DNA of 60,277 bases. It comes from Bacillota bacterium. Its GTDB lineage: Bacteria > Bacillota > UBA4882 > UBA8346. The DNA lies in contig JAFABB010000016.1 in NCBI GenBank assembly GCA_023426245.1, forward strand, positions 1 through 60,277. The letters run 5' to 3'. The notes beneath the pieces are model-generated. The model saw only the letters and a program-made list of their open reading frames with translations, did no database searches and was not told where the DNA came from. The number at the start of each line of letters is the position of its first letter. Position 1 is the first letter of the stretch. Shown in pieces: positions 26,484 through 35,409 of the stretch. Made by a program: the position numbers and the translations under genes.

Positions 26484-27233
26484 TTTCATTCCCCGAATCA
26501 ACGCTCTCAGCTTTTCCACATCATCGGGCTCGTTAATCTCCGCCGAATCAAATTTACTCTCCACCACTTTGATCCGGTAACCGTTTTCAAGCGCCCGGAG
26601 TTGTTCCAGCTTCTCATATTGCTCAAGATAACTTGGTTTCAGGCTGGAGTATTGCACCAGGAATTTTTTTCTGTAAGCATAAAGGCCCAAATGTTTATAA
26701 TAGGGTACTTTTAATAAATCAACGCCTTGCTGGTCCCGGACATAGGGAATAGGTAGCCTGGAAAAATAAATCGCCAGCCCGCTACAGTCGCTAATTACCT
26801 TGACACAGGCCGGGTTATTGATATCATCCGGATCGGTAATCCGGAAAGACATGGTACTCATCACCAACGACTTATCTTCGACCAGGGGTCGGATCAAATT
26901 ATCAATCGTTTCCCCGTCGATCAGCGGCTGGTCGCCCTGAATGTTGACCACCACATCTTCGTCAGCGAAACCTCGTTTTTGGGCCACCTCGGCAATGCGA
27001 TCCGTCCCGGATTGATGGTTTGGCGAGGTCATCTCCACATCGCCGCCGAACCGTTTCACTTCATTATAAATCCGCTCGTCATCCGTGGCCACGATCACGG
27101 ATTCCAATAATTTAGCCCGTTTTGAACATCCGTAAACCCGTTCAATCATGGTCTGCCCGCAAAGATCCACCAATGGTTTACCCGCTAAACGCGACGATCC
27201 GTAGCGTGATGGTATTACTCCGATGATTTTCAT
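26481..27233 (-). CDS. kdsB: 3-deoxy-manno-octulosonate cytidylyltransferase (CMP-Kdo synthetase)
   Basis: KdsB activates Kdo with CTP to CMP-Kdo for the LPS inner core, in the cytoplasm. The 250-residue protein matches closely: GVIPSRYGSSRLAGKPL at the N-terminus (CTP binding), VATDDERI, GDQPLI near residue 99, and HLGLYAYRKKFL. Length is normal. It is direct evidence for LPS in this organism. It lies 104 nt downstream of cysS on the same strand and is followed immediately by the 21-nt repeat array. Confidence 0.95.
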   Translation of the reverse strand: MKIIGVIPSRYGSSRLAGKPLVDLCGQTMIERVYGCSKRAKLLESVIVATDDERIYNEVKRFGGDVEMTSPNHQSGTDRIAEVAQKRGFADEDVVVNIQGDQPLIDGETIDNLIRPLVEDKSLVMSTMSFRITDPDDINNPACVKVISDCSGLAIYFSRLPIPYVRDQQGVDLLKVPYYKHLGLYAYRKKFLVQYSSLKPSYLEQYEKLEQLRALENGYRIKVVESKFDSAEINEPDDVEKLRALIRGMK

Positions 27234-27337
27234 GATTTCTACCCTGTCCTCTCCGTGAATTCAGTTATATTAACACCAATGATTACATTCTACCACTTAT
27301 TCCCTATCCCGAATCACCAATAAAATTCTACATCCCA

Positions 27338-28789
27338 TTATTCATATTTCCACCTTACTCCTTGCGGCGTGTCTTCCAATACAATCCCCTGGGCCTTCAA
27401 TTCATCCCGAATCTGGTCGGCCAAAGCCCAGTTTTTGTCCTTTTTGGCCTGAACCCGTCTGGCTATCATTTCCTCAATCGCCGCGGCGTCGGCTACGGCG
27501 TCAGCCGAGGAATCCATGGGAGCATGATTGCTTTCTTCGCTCAATAGTCCCAAAATCCCTGCGAGTTCCAGCAAACGATCCAGAGCATCCCGGATCAGCT
27601 TTTGGGTTCCTTGATTCAATTGGAAATCCGGACTTTGAGTCCAACGGTTGACTTCCCGGACCAGGTCGTAGAGGCTGGCCAAAGCTTGCGGCGTATTGAA
27701 GTCATCTTCCATTGCCCGGATAAAATCAGTTTGAGTTTGGTCAAGCCATTTTTTAATATTTTCCACGGAAGTCTCGGGTGCCAAACCATAGACTGTAGGC
27801 TGTTTCAATAAGTGCTCCCAATTAAATTTAGCATTCTCCAAACGTTCAAGCCCTTTGGCCGCGGTGGTCAGCTCTTCTTCGCCAAAACTGATTGGATTGC
27901 GATAGTGGGTTCCTACAAACCAAAAACGCACCACTTTCGGCGGGAACTTGCTTCGGACATCACGAATCGTTGAAAAATTCCCTACCGATTTGCCCATTCT
28001 TTCCCCGCCCACTGTGATGAAGGCATTATGAAGCCAATATTTTACAAACTCTTTACCGGCATAGGCCTCTGACTGAGCAATTTCATTTTCATGATGGGGA
28101 AAAACCAGGTCTTCACCACCACCGTGCATATCAAAACCGGCTCCCAAGTATTTAAGGGACATGGCCGAACACTCAATATGCCAGCCGGGACGACCCGCTC
28201 CCCACGGAGACGGCCAGGATATCTCTCCAGGCTTGGCTGATTTCCAAAGGGCAAAATCCATCGGATCCTGTTTTGCCTCATTCACTTCAACCCTGGCGCC
28301 GGCCTGTAAATCTTCCAGGGCCCGGCCTGAAAGTTTGCCATACTCCTTAAAGCTGCCCACCGAGTAATAAACGTCGCCATTTAAAACATAAGCATGGCCT
28401 TTTTGGATCAAAACTTCTATCATTTCAACAATCTCCCCAATGTGTTCGGACACCTTGGGGTAACGGTCGGCCGGCATTACTCCCAGTGCTTGCAAATCTT
28501 CGAGATAAATTTTGGCAAATTCCTCGGAAAGCTGCAACGGTTCGCGATTCTGTTGCCTGGCGCGGTTAATGATTTTATCATCCACATCGGTAAAATTTTG
28601 AATATAGTCGACCTGATAGCCCCGATACTTCAGAAAACGGCGAACGCAGTCCCAAAACACAGGCGGCCTTGCATTCCCGATGTGGGCAAAATCATAAGGC
28701 GTTACACCGCAAGAATAAATGCTTACCTTACCCGGTTCCCGCGGTACAAATTCTTCTTTTTTACGGGTTAATGTGTTATATACTTTCAA
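27338..28789 (-). CDS. cysS: cysteinyl-tRNA synthetase
   Basis: CysRS charges tRNA-Cys with cysteine. The 483-residue protein has the zinc-binding CGVTPYDFAHIGNAR (class I HIGH motif as HIGN, residues 28-42), further zinc ligands in WHIECSAM and HHENEIAQSEA, and the GERMGKSVGNF form of KMSKS (about residue 265). Length and motifs are complete. It follows cysE by 159 nt, and both are presumably governed by the cysteine T-box upstream of cysE, linking tRNA charging to cysteine synthesis. Confidence 0.97.
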   Translation of the reverse strand: MKVYNTLTRKKEEFVPREPGKVSIYSCGVTPYDFAHIGNARPPVFWDCVRRFLKYRGYQVDYIQNFTDVDDKIINRARQQNREPLQLSEEFAKIYLEDLQALGVMPADRYPKVSEHIGEIVEMIEVLIQKGHAYVLNGDVYYSVGSFKEYGKLSGRALEDLQAGARVEVNEAKQDPMDFALWKSAKPGEISWPSPWGAGRPGWHIECSAMSLKYLGAGFDMHGGGEDLVFPHHENEIAQSEAYAGKEFVKYWLHNAFITVGGERMGKSVGNFSTIRDVRSKFPPKVVRFWFVGTHYRNPISFGEEELTTAAKGLERLENAKFNWEHLLKQPTVYGLAPETSVENIKKWLDQTQTDFIRAMEDDFNTPQALASLYDLVREVNRWTQSPDFQLNQGTQKLIRDALDRLLELAGILGLLSEESNHAPMDSSADAVADAAAIEEMIARRVQAKKDKNWALADQIRDELKAQGIVLEDTPQGVRWKYE

Positions 28790-28948
28790 TACTGAACTAC
28801 CTCCTCATGTTTCTAAAACTTGGGCTTCAATTTTTCTTCTATGCCCTGTATCCCCGTGGCCAATGATTCATTTGCCACAGAGACACAGAGTTTAAATCAC
28901 CTTTTTTTGTTCAATAAAGCTTTTTGTTTTTCATAGACCCTGGCATTA

Positions 28949-29608
28949 TCATGATTTCGGGTATCCATTTTTCCCTTCTAGTTCTTCAATCCGGTTCTCA
29001 AGTTCATTGATCTTATGCTGCATACATTCAATCATTTTCGCTACAGGATCGAGAACCGGCTGGAGCATATCCATATCATTCTTCACCCGGATACCGTCCT
29101 GAACGACCACCCGGCCGGGAACCCCAACAACTGTCGTGTTGGGCGGGACATTCTGCAACACAACGGCGCCGGCCCCGATTTTTGCATTATCACCGACTTG
29201 AATCGAACCCAGCACTTTCGCGCCGGTCGAAACCATTACGCCATTACCGATGGTCGGATGGCGTTTGCCTTTTTCCTTGCCGGTTCCTCCCAAAGTTACC
29301 CCCTGAAAGAGCGTTACATCATCACCGATTTCGGCGGTTTCACCGATAACGACACCCGTACCATGGTCAATGAAAAAACGTCTGCCGATCTTAGCTCCCG
29401 GATGAATCTCAATTCCCGTGAGAAACCGGCTGATTTGAGAGATTAGGCGGGCAAATAAAAAATAACGATGGCCATGAAGATAGTGTGCCAACCGATGCGC
29501 AATTAAAGCATGGATTCCCGGATAACAAAGCAGAACTTCCATCCATGACTGGGCCGCCGGATCCCGTTCAAAGACCGTTTGAATGTCCTCTTTAATGTGC
29601 TTTACCAT
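28949..29608 (-). CDS. cysE: serine O-acetyltransferase
   Basis: CysE makes O-acetylserine from serine and acetyl-CoA, the first step of cysteine synthesis. The 219-residue protein has a short helical N-terminal part and a left-handed beta-helix: IEIHPGAKIGRRFFIDHGTG with the catalytic His, VVIGETAEIGDDVTLFQGVTLGGTGK, and GAGAVVLQNVPPN. It is the shorter CysE form common in Bacillota. A coiled-coil-like tail, MQHKINELENRIEELEGK, may aid oligomerisation. It is the first gene after the T-box leader. Confidence 0.95.
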   Translation of the reverse strand: MVKHIKEDIQTVFERDPAAQSWMEVLLCYPGIHALIAHRLAHYLHGHRYFLFARLISQISRFLTGIEIHPGAKIGRRFFIDHGTGVVIGETAEIGDDVTLFQGVTLGGTGKEKGKRHPTIGNGVMVSTGAKVLGSIQVGDNAKIGAGAVVLQNVPPNTTVVGVPGRVVVQDGIRVKNDMDMLQPVLDPVAKMIECMQHKINELENRIEELEGKNGYPKS

Positions 29609-29765
29609 CGCACTTTCCTTTCTCCTATCTAGAAAATACTTTTGCCCAAAAGCTTCTACCCTTCCCTAAAAATGCAAAGCGCTTTTTAGGGCTTAGGTCG
29701 AGTTTATGCTTATTTCCATCCTTTCACGCGGTCCACCAAGCCTGGGTGGGGGACTGCTTTTAAAA

Positions 29766-30036
29766 AATAAAAACCCTCATCCCTTTTTCAGAGACGAAGG
29801 TTATTTCGCGGTTCCACTCTGCTTGGATAAATCCAAATGAACTTACCCCAACTCTAAAAAAAGCTGTAACGGGCTACCCGTGTGAAGTTTTGCTTCACCA
29901 CTCCGGGGCGCATCATTCACTGCCGCTAGGTAGTTGCACCTCTCTACCCTCTCTGAGAACGGGCCTGTAAATTTGGTTCCCCATCAACGTTTTAAAAACG
30001 GCTTATCAATTTGAATCGCAAGCAACGTTCTTAATT
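29766..30036 (-). ncRNA. cysteine T-box leader
   Basis: T-box leaders sense uncharged tRNA and control readthrough of a terminator. On the minus strand the leader has a stem I with the AGAGAG distal motif and a specifier TGC (29910-29912) set before GCCCCGGAG, as expected for Cys. The T-box sequence AGAGTGGAACCGCG is at 29807-29820. Its TGGA would pair with the tRNA end ACCA preceded by U73, the discriminator of tRNA-Cys. An overlapping terminator (AACCTTCGTC with GATGAGGGTT, then T-run) follows. It precedes cysE and cysS. Confidence 0.93.
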
Positions 30037-30043
30037 ATCTTAT

Positions 30044-30073
30044 ATTATATAAAAATGGTTCCCCAAAAGTCAA
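30044..30073 (-). promoter_or_regulatory. sigma-A promoter of the cysE-cysS T-box transcript
   Basis: TTGACT (-35) and TATAAT (-10) are separated by 18 nt, with the start expected near 30036. This is one of the two best promoters in the window. Confidence 0.75.
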
Positions 30074-30174
30074 TCCAATCCCCGGAAATAATTGGCCCCC
30101 CCAAAAGACTAAACGATGACGGCTAGTCGTTGGCATTTAGCGCTTAACTTCCCGTGATTCATCGAGTAAACAAA

Positions 30175-31569
30175 TTAACGCCGGTTTAATTCACTCCAAA
30201 ATTCGGGCATTTCGGCCTGAATAAAAGCAACCAACTCATGATCACCGATGACTGTTTCACGGCCGCCTGCATATTGCAGATCCACCCAATCCTTTACTTT
30301 TAAAAGCTGAGGATCGCGCTTTTCCAATTTACGATCTTCTCTGAGATTAAAATAGCTATTCACCCAGTGGGCGATCCCGGCAGCTCCGGAGTGCTCATTC
30401 ACAGCTACAACCACTTTCCGGTTCAATAACTTCTCCGTATTGAAAATATTATAGATTTCTTCGTCCTTTAAAAGCCCGTCTGCATGAATTCCGGAACGGG
30501 TAAAATTAAACTCCTTACCAACCAGCGGCGTCATGGGTGGTACTTGATAACCGATTTCTCTGGAATAATACTCGGCGATTTCCGTGATGACCGTAGTGTC
30601 CATATCATCCAATGTGCCCCGTAACGAAGCATATTCAAAAACCATCGCTTCCAAGGGGCAGTTCCCGGTTCGTTCACCAATTCCCAATAAAGTGGTATTT
30701 ACGCCCGCGCATCCATAAAGCCATGCTGTCCCGGCATTGGATACCGCTTTATAAAAATCATTATGACCGTGCCATTCCAGTTGTTCACTGGGAACGCCCG
30801 CATGATGCCACAAACCGTAAATAATCCCCGGAACACTTCTCGGCAAAGCGACACCGGGATAACCCACTCCAAATCCTAAGGTGTCACAAGCCCGGACCTT
30901 AATTGGAATTTTGGTCTCTTCCTGTAGTTTCATCAATTCCAATACAAAAGGTACGACAAAGCCGTAAAAATCAGCTCGGGTAATATCCTCCAAATGCACC
31001 CGGGGAATTACTCCTATTTCCAAAGCGCTTTTCACAATGGATAAGAATTGCTCCATCGCTTGTTTCCGGGTCATTTTGAGCTTTTTGAAGATGTGATAAT
31101 CGGAGCAACTGGCTAAAATACCGGTTTCTTTTAATCCCATCTCTTTGACCAACTGAAAATCTTCCTTAACAGCCCGGATCCATCCGGTAATCTCCGGATA
31201 TTTGTAACCGAGCTCCATACATTTTGTAAGAGCTTCCTTATCTTTCGCACTATATAAAAAGAACTCCGTTTGACGAATAATACCTTTCGGACCGCCCAAA
31301 CGACTCATCAACTTAAATATATCGACTATTTGCTTAACTGTATAAGGTTCACGGGCCTGCTGCCCATCCCGGAAAGTTGAATCGGTAATCCAGAGTTCTT
31401 CCGGAGGACGCATCGGAACATGCCGGTGATTAAAAGGAACTTTCGGTACCTCCTCATAATTAAACAGATAACGATACAAATGCGGTTCTGAAACATCCTG
31501 CAACGAATAGATATATTCTGTTTGTTCGAGGGTGTTACTGCCTTTATTAAACTTTAACATAAAGCTCAC
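30175..31569 (-). CDS. Re-type citrate synthase / homocitrate synthase family protein
   Basis: A 464-residue DRE-TIM (HMGL-like) aldolase-family enzyme that condenses acetyl-CoA with a 2-oxo acid. The metal and general-base motif is ITDSTFRDGQQA (about residue 61), and the HxH metal ligands are in EWHGHNDFYKAV. The central text GWIRAVKEDFQLVKEMGLKETGILASCSDYHIF and the N-terminal extension of about 55 residues fit the Re-citrate synthase group first shown in Clostridium kluyveri better than LeuA or NifV; this match is from memory. If so, it makes citrate from oxaloacetate in place of GltA. Single gene, well separated from its neighbours. Confidence 0.75.
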   Translation of the reverse strand: MSFMLKFNKGSNTLEQTEYIYSLQDVSEPHLYRYLFNYEEVPKVPFNHRHVPMRPPEELWITDSTFRDGQQAREPYTVKQIVDIFKLMSRLGGPKGIIRQTEFFLYSAKDKEALTKCMELGYKYPEITGWIRAVKEDFQLVKEMGLKETGILASCSDYHIFKKLKMTRKQAMEQFLSIVKSALEIGVIPRVHLEDITRADFYGFVVPFVLELMKLQEETKIPIKVRACDTLGFGVGYPGVALPRSVPGIIYGLWHHAGVPSEQLEWHGHNDFYKAVSNAGTAWLYGCAGVNTTLLGIGERTGNCPLEAMVFEYASLRGTLDDMDTTVITEIAEYYSREIGYQVPPMTPLVGKEFNFTRSGIHADGLLKDEEIYNIFNTEKLLNRKVVVAVNEHSGAAGIAHWVNSYFNLREDRKLEKRDPQLLKVKDWVDLQYAGGRETVIGDHELVAFIQAEMPEFWSELNRR

Positions 31570-31788
31570 CTCTACCCAATTTAAATTGGATTATTTTATT
31601 CAACATCATCTCGAACAATCCTTTCTCGAGAACCTATGAATAATGTATACATATAAATCGATAATTTTAGTACCAGAAAACCAATTTGCGACAACTCTTA
31701 TATCAATAAGGTTTCTCTATGAATTAATATTTATAGACATGCATTTTTATTAGTTTGATAAACCCTTTGGTGAATGATAAAAAATAAA

Positions 31789-31806
31789 ACCCGTCCTAAG
31801 ACGGGT
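31789..31806 (-). terminator. rpsU terminator
   Basis: ACCCGTC pairs with GACGGGT around a 4-nt loop, followed by TTTATTTTTT on the minus strand, 7 nt after the rpsU stop. Confidence 0.9.
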
Positions 31807-31812
31807 CCTCTT

Positions 31813-31992
31813 TTATTTCGTAGTTCTTCTTTTTCTTGCTGCCTCTGACTTTTTCTTTCTTTTTACACTCGGCTTCTCATAATGCTCGCGTTTTCTAACC
31901 TCAGCCAAAATGCCGGAAACCTGGCATTGTCTTTTAAAGCGCCGTAACGCGCTATCTAAAGTTTCATTTTTACCAATCTTAACTTCAGCCAC
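31813..31992 (-). CDS. rpsU: ribosomal protein bS21
   Basis: This 59-residue basic protein is part of the small ribosomal subunit and helps start-site selection. It shows the family core (VKIGKNETLDSALRRFKRQC) and EVRKREHYEKPSVKRKKKSEAARK, ending in a basic tail. The start is GTG, preceded by GGGGAGGG. A perfect sigma-A promoter lies 80 nt upstream and a strong terminator follows, so it has its own transcript. Confidence 0.95.
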   Translation of the reverse strand: MAEVKIGKNETLDSALRRFKRQCQVSGILAEVRKREHYEKPSVKRKKKSEAARKRRTTK

Positions 31993-32072
31993 ATATTTCC
32001 CTCCCCTCCACTGCTACCTACCTCGTGACCCCGACCGCAGTGTCCGGTTCGAATATAACATCACATTCAAAT

Positions 32073-32102
32073 ATTATACTATATATGCTTAAATACTGTC
32101 AA
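32073..32102 (-). promoter_or_regulatory. consensus sigma-A promoter of rpsU
   Basis: TTGACA and TATAAT, both exact consensus, 18 nt apart on the minus strand, immediately after the HIT gene stop. Transcription should begin near 32066. Confidence 0.85.
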
Positions 32103-32105
32103 CCT

Positions 32106-32450
32106 TTAACCGGGTGGCCATGCAAGTTTTCGACCGGCCACAATATGCCAATGAAGGTGCGGTACAGCTTCACCCGCATCACTGCCATAATTCACAACAA
32201 CCCGGAAACCATTTTCCCTTAATCCAATATTCTGCGTAACATCTTGAATTCCTTTTATGATAGCCCCACCAAGATTTTCTTCCAATATCTTCGGATCACA
32301 AATATTATCAACATGACGTTTTGGAATTACCAGCAAATGAACAGGAGCAGCCGGAGCAATATCTTTGATGATTATAATTTGATCATTTTCCAAAACGACT
32401 TGACTGGGTATTTCTTTTTGAATAATTTTACAAAAAATACAATCTGACAT
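32106..32450 (-). CDS. HIT family protein (HinT-like)
   Basis: A 114-residue histidine triad protein; such enzymes hydrolyse nucleoside phosphoramidates and acyl-AMP. The triad HxHxH is in VPHLHWHIVAGR near the C-terminus, and the first residues SDCIFCKIIQKEIPSQVV hold the usual Cys pair of zinc-binding HinT proteins. KRHVDNI is the conserved central His region. It follows mtaB by 56 nt. Confidence 0.95.
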   Translation of the reverse strand: MSDCIFCKIIQKEIPSQVVLENDQIIIIKDIAPAAPVHLLVIPKRHVDNICDPKILEENLGGAIIKGIQDVTQNIGLRENGFRVVVNYGSDAGEAVPHLHWHIVAGRKLAWPPG

Positions 32451-32506
32451 CTTTCTTTACTCCTTTTCTGCTCATTTCGACTTCTTTTTCTAAAATCCTG
32501 CTTTTC

Positions 32507-33793
32507 TTACCATAAACTACCCAATAAATGATCATTTTTTTGATTATCAATCACTACGGTTTGAAGTTTATTCTTCAGATTCTCTTCAGTATCCACAATG
32601 ACTCTCAAATATTCACCCGATAGCCCTATCCAGCCGTCAGAGGTTTTTTCCTCAAAGAGAACCTCGACTTTCTTGCCTAAAAAAAGGCGGGAAAAAGAAA
32701 TTGCCGAATTCAAAGCAATTTCTTGGATCCTCCGACTCCGTTCCTCCTGAATTTTTTTTGTAACTTTACCCGGCATTGTCGCCGCCGGTGTTCCACTGCG
32801 GGGTGAAAATCGAAATACATGGACCCTGCTGAATCCTTGTTCTTCAACGAAACGGCAAGTATTCTCAAAGTCCTGGTCATTTTCCCCGGGAAATCCCACG
32901 ATCAAATCCGTGCCCAATGCAATCAAGGGATTTAGTTCGCGCGCTCTATGAAGCAACCTGCTATAATGTGCAAGATCATAATTGCGGCCCATTTTTTCAA
33001 GGATTCGATCACTGCCGCTCTGCAAAGGAATATGTAAATGCTGACAGATTTTCGGTTCCCCAGTGATTAAATTCAGAAGTTCTTCGGTTACATCCTTGGG
33101 TTCCAGTGAACCCAGACGAATCCTGTAGTCACCTTCATTCTTTAATAATTGTTTCAATAGCTCATCCAAACGGATATCTAAATCTTTTCCATAATGTCCC
33201 AAATGAATACCCGTAAGCACAATTTCATGAAATCCTTTTTTAACGAGTACCCGGAAGTTATCAATTACTTCAGCTATCGGCATACTACGGACTCTTCCTC
33301 TAGCATATGGCACAATACAGTAAGAACAGAACTCATTACAGCCGTCTTCAATTTTTAATGTTGCCCGGGTGCGTTCAAGGGGATCATAAACCGGTAAATC
33401 CTGCCATATTTTAATACCGGTAATATCCGTAACATTCATTTGATTTTCACCGAATTTTAAATAATCACTAACCAACTGGGCCAAACGTGGACGGTCCGCC
33501 AAACCTACCACCAAATGGACACCGGGGATTCCGGCTATTTCTGTTGGCGAAGTTTGTGCATAACAACCTGTAACGACCACCAAAGCTTCTGGATTCAATT
33601 CCTTTCCTTTTCGGATCATTTGGCGGGATTTTTGTTCACTAATCTTTGTTACGGCGCAGGTATTTATGATATAGACATCAGCCCCTGCTTCAAAAGGAAC
33701 AATTTCATGACCATGCCCCCGAAAAAGTTCCGCTATGGCCTGAGTGTCATTTTGATTCACTTTACAACCTAAAGTATGAAAAGCAATCTTCAT
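32507..33793 (-). CDS. mtaB: tRNA t6A37 methylthiotransferase MtaB
   Basis: MtaB adds a methylthio group to N6-threonylcarbamoyladenosine at position 37 of tRNA. The 428-residue protein has the N-terminal MTTase cluster (TLGCKVNQND with Cys10, then INTCAVT and GCYAQTSP), the radical-SAM motif CNEFCSYCIVPYARG, and a C-terminal TRAM-like region (about 370-428). The GCKVNQ and CIVPYARGRVRS wording is of the MtaB branch, not MiaB. Its ATG overlaps the stop of the upstream membrane-protein gene (TAATG), so translation is coupled. Confidence 0.93.
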   Translation of the reverse strand: MKIAFHTLGCKVNQNDTQAIAELFRGHGHEIVPFEAGADVYIINTCAVTKISEQKSRQMIRKGKELNPEALVVVTGCYAQTSPTEIAGIPGVHLVVGLADRPRLAQLVSDYLKFGENQMNVTDITGIKIWQDLPVYDPLERTRATLKIEDGCNEFCSYCIVPYARGRVRSMPIAEVIDNFRVLVKKGFHEIVLTGIHLGHYGKDLDIRLDELLKQLLKNEGDYRIRLGSLEPKDVTEELLNLITGEPKICQHLHIPLQSGSDRILEKMGRNYDLAHYSRLLHRARELNPLIALGTDLIVGFPGENDQDFENTCRFVEEQGFSRVHVFRFSPRSGTPAATMPGKVTKKIQEERSRRIQEIALNSAISFSRLFLGKKVEVLFEEKTSDGWIGLSGEYLRVIVDTEENLKNKLQTVVIDNQKNDHLLGSLW

Positions 33794-34398
33794 TATTTTC
33801 TCCGAAATATAGGATCTTCTACTGCAAATGGGGAATCCACCGAAAGTAATATGAGCGGATAAATGATTAGCAGTGACAACAAAATTAGGCCAATCTTCCA
33901 GATATCAAAAGGCAGAATCCAAAATAGCAACATCAGAAAATTCAATATCGCCATACCGTAACCTAAAGGAATCCGGTATAGCCGCGGGACTAATTTCGCA
34001 ATAATCCGGCACAGGCATATTTCGACGAAAGCGAAAAACAACCAGGCTACAATCTCCCGGGAATCAACTTCCATCCCACTGCCGACTTTAAGCCTCCATA
34101 AAAAAACTAAAGTCAAAAGAAATCCGGCGAAAGTCCACAGAGAAGCCACGAATATCCGCCGCCAATTAATAACCGAAACAGTTTCAAATTGGCCTTCTTG
34201 TTCAGGGTTATATGTGAAAAAGGCACAACTTATCCAGCTTCCGATGATAAAACCAAAACTCAATCCGGGAGGTATTGCCAATGCAAAAATAAAGGAAAGA
34301 ACGAGATTCATAATCGGCGACCATCGAATCACAAATTGTAAACCAAAACCCAATATAAAAAATATGATATCCATAACGATACTTCCCGCTGAATCCAT
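33793..34398 (-). CDS. multi-pass membrane protein of unknown function
   Basis: The 201-residue protein has about six hydrophobic segments (near residues 8-22, 25-50, 72-92, 100-120, 135-155 and 160-185). I recognise no family. It sits 3 nt after the YhaM-like gene and overlaps mtaB, so it belongs to the same transcript. The local context is RNA processing, but its membrane nature and place at the edge of the envelope block leave its role open. Confidence 0.75.
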   Translation of the reverse strand: MDSAGSIVMDIIFFILGFGLQFVIRWSPIMNLVLSFIFALAIPPGLSFGFIIGSWISCAFFTYNPEQEGQFETVSVINWRRIFVASLWTFAGFLLTLVFLWRLKVGSGMEVDSREIVAWLFFAFVEICLCRIIAKLVPRLYRIPLGYGMAILNFLMLLFWILPFDIWKIGLILLSLLIIYPLILLSVDSPFAVEDPIFRRK

Positions 34399-34401
34399 AT
34401 C

Positions 34402-35409
34402 TTATGCCTCCTCAGCCTTTTCTTCCTGCTTATTCCGGATTGCCCCCAAAAAAATTGATTTCCCAAGTCCCGGATCATATGCTGTCCACTGGCTTTCGGA
34501 ATTTTGACCCCGGATTAAAGTCAAAAATTTTTGAACCTGTGCATCCATGTTATCGGCATGATGAAGAATACAGGCTTCCACCGTGAGCGGTTCGATGGGA
34601 GAACCCCATTCCATGACTCCGTGATGACTGACCAAGAGATGCAATAAGCTGTTTTTGAGTTGAATAAACTCTTCGTCTGCTTGATTGGTCTCTAAACTGC
34701 GTTGGAATGCCTCTTCCACCATTTGTACACCCAGAACCAAATGACCGATTAGTTTTCCTTCATCCGTTCCTTCAATATTCTTATCCCATTGATACGTTTT
34801 GACTTTACCGATGTCATGAAGCAATGCACCAGTAATTAATAAATCCCTGTTCACCAAGGGATAATATTGGGCTGCCGCCTTGCAAAGCGCGGTTACTCCC
34901 GCTGTATGTTCCAGTAGGCCACCAATATAAGCATGATGACGTTTTAGAGCCGCAGGTGCGACTCTGAAACGTCCGGCCAAAACCTCATCTTCAAAGAATA
35001 CTGCCAAGACTTTCCGCAGTAAAGGATTACGGGTTTCATTAACCATGGCCACGATAAACCGCCAGTATTCGCTGAGATTACCCGGGGAGCGGGGCAAAAA
35101 CTTTGAATAATCGATTTCTTCATCAGAAAGTAAACGGAAGGCATGAGTATTATTACCCTCCCATTCCAATTGAAGCTGTTCCTTAAAAACCTTCGATTTA
35201 ATATTTTTTAACTCAATCACTGTGCCGACAGTCAGGCGTTGATATAACTGCTCATCGGCATGCCATATTTTTACCGCTAATTCCCCCGTTTGGTCGCCAA
35301 TTTTAAGCGCCAGATAAAAACTTCCATTTTTGGCGGTACGAATTTGGTTTTCAAGAATCAAATATTGACCCGATACCGATTCATTGCCGATTATTTCTTT
35401 AATCTCCAT
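34402..35409 (-). CDS. YhaM-like 3'-5' exoribonuclease (OB-fold + HD domain)
   Basis: The 335-residue protein has an N-terminal OB-like nucleic-acid-binding domain (about residues 10-95, FYLALKIGDQTGELAVKIW). An HD phosphohydrolase domain follows, with H-HD-D motifs in GLLEHTAGVTAL, LHDIGKVKTY and SHHGVMEWGSP. This is the layout of YhaM, a Mn-dependent 3'-5' exoribonuclease of Bacillota. The ATG at 35409 follows GGAGAAGG; a TTG three codons earlier is less likely. It overlaps the end of the YprB-like gene by 11 nt. Confidence 0.88.
   Translation of the reverse strand: MEIKEIIGNESVSGQYLILENQIRTAKNGSFYLALKIGDQTGELAVKIWHADEQLYQRLTVGTVIELKNIKSKVFKEQLQLEWEGNNTHAFRLLSDEEIDYSKFLPRSPGNLSEYWRFIVAMVNETRNPLLRKVLAVFFEDEVLAGRFRVAPAALKRHHAYIGGLLEHTAGVTALCKAAAQYYPLVNRDLLITGALLHDIGKVKTYQWDKNIEGTDEGKLIGHLVLGVQMVEEAFQRSLETNQADEEFIQLKNSLLHLLVSHHGVMEWGSPIEPLTVEACILHHADNMDAQVQKFLTLIRGQNSESQWTAYDPGLGKSIFLGAIRNKQEEKAEEA

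Noticed and set aside
26042..26580. Protein-coding frames of about 90-119 codons over the 21-nt array on both strands
   Set aside because: They stay open because the repeat unit lacks stop codons; none has a ribosome binding site, and the plus-strand frames shift at about 26311.
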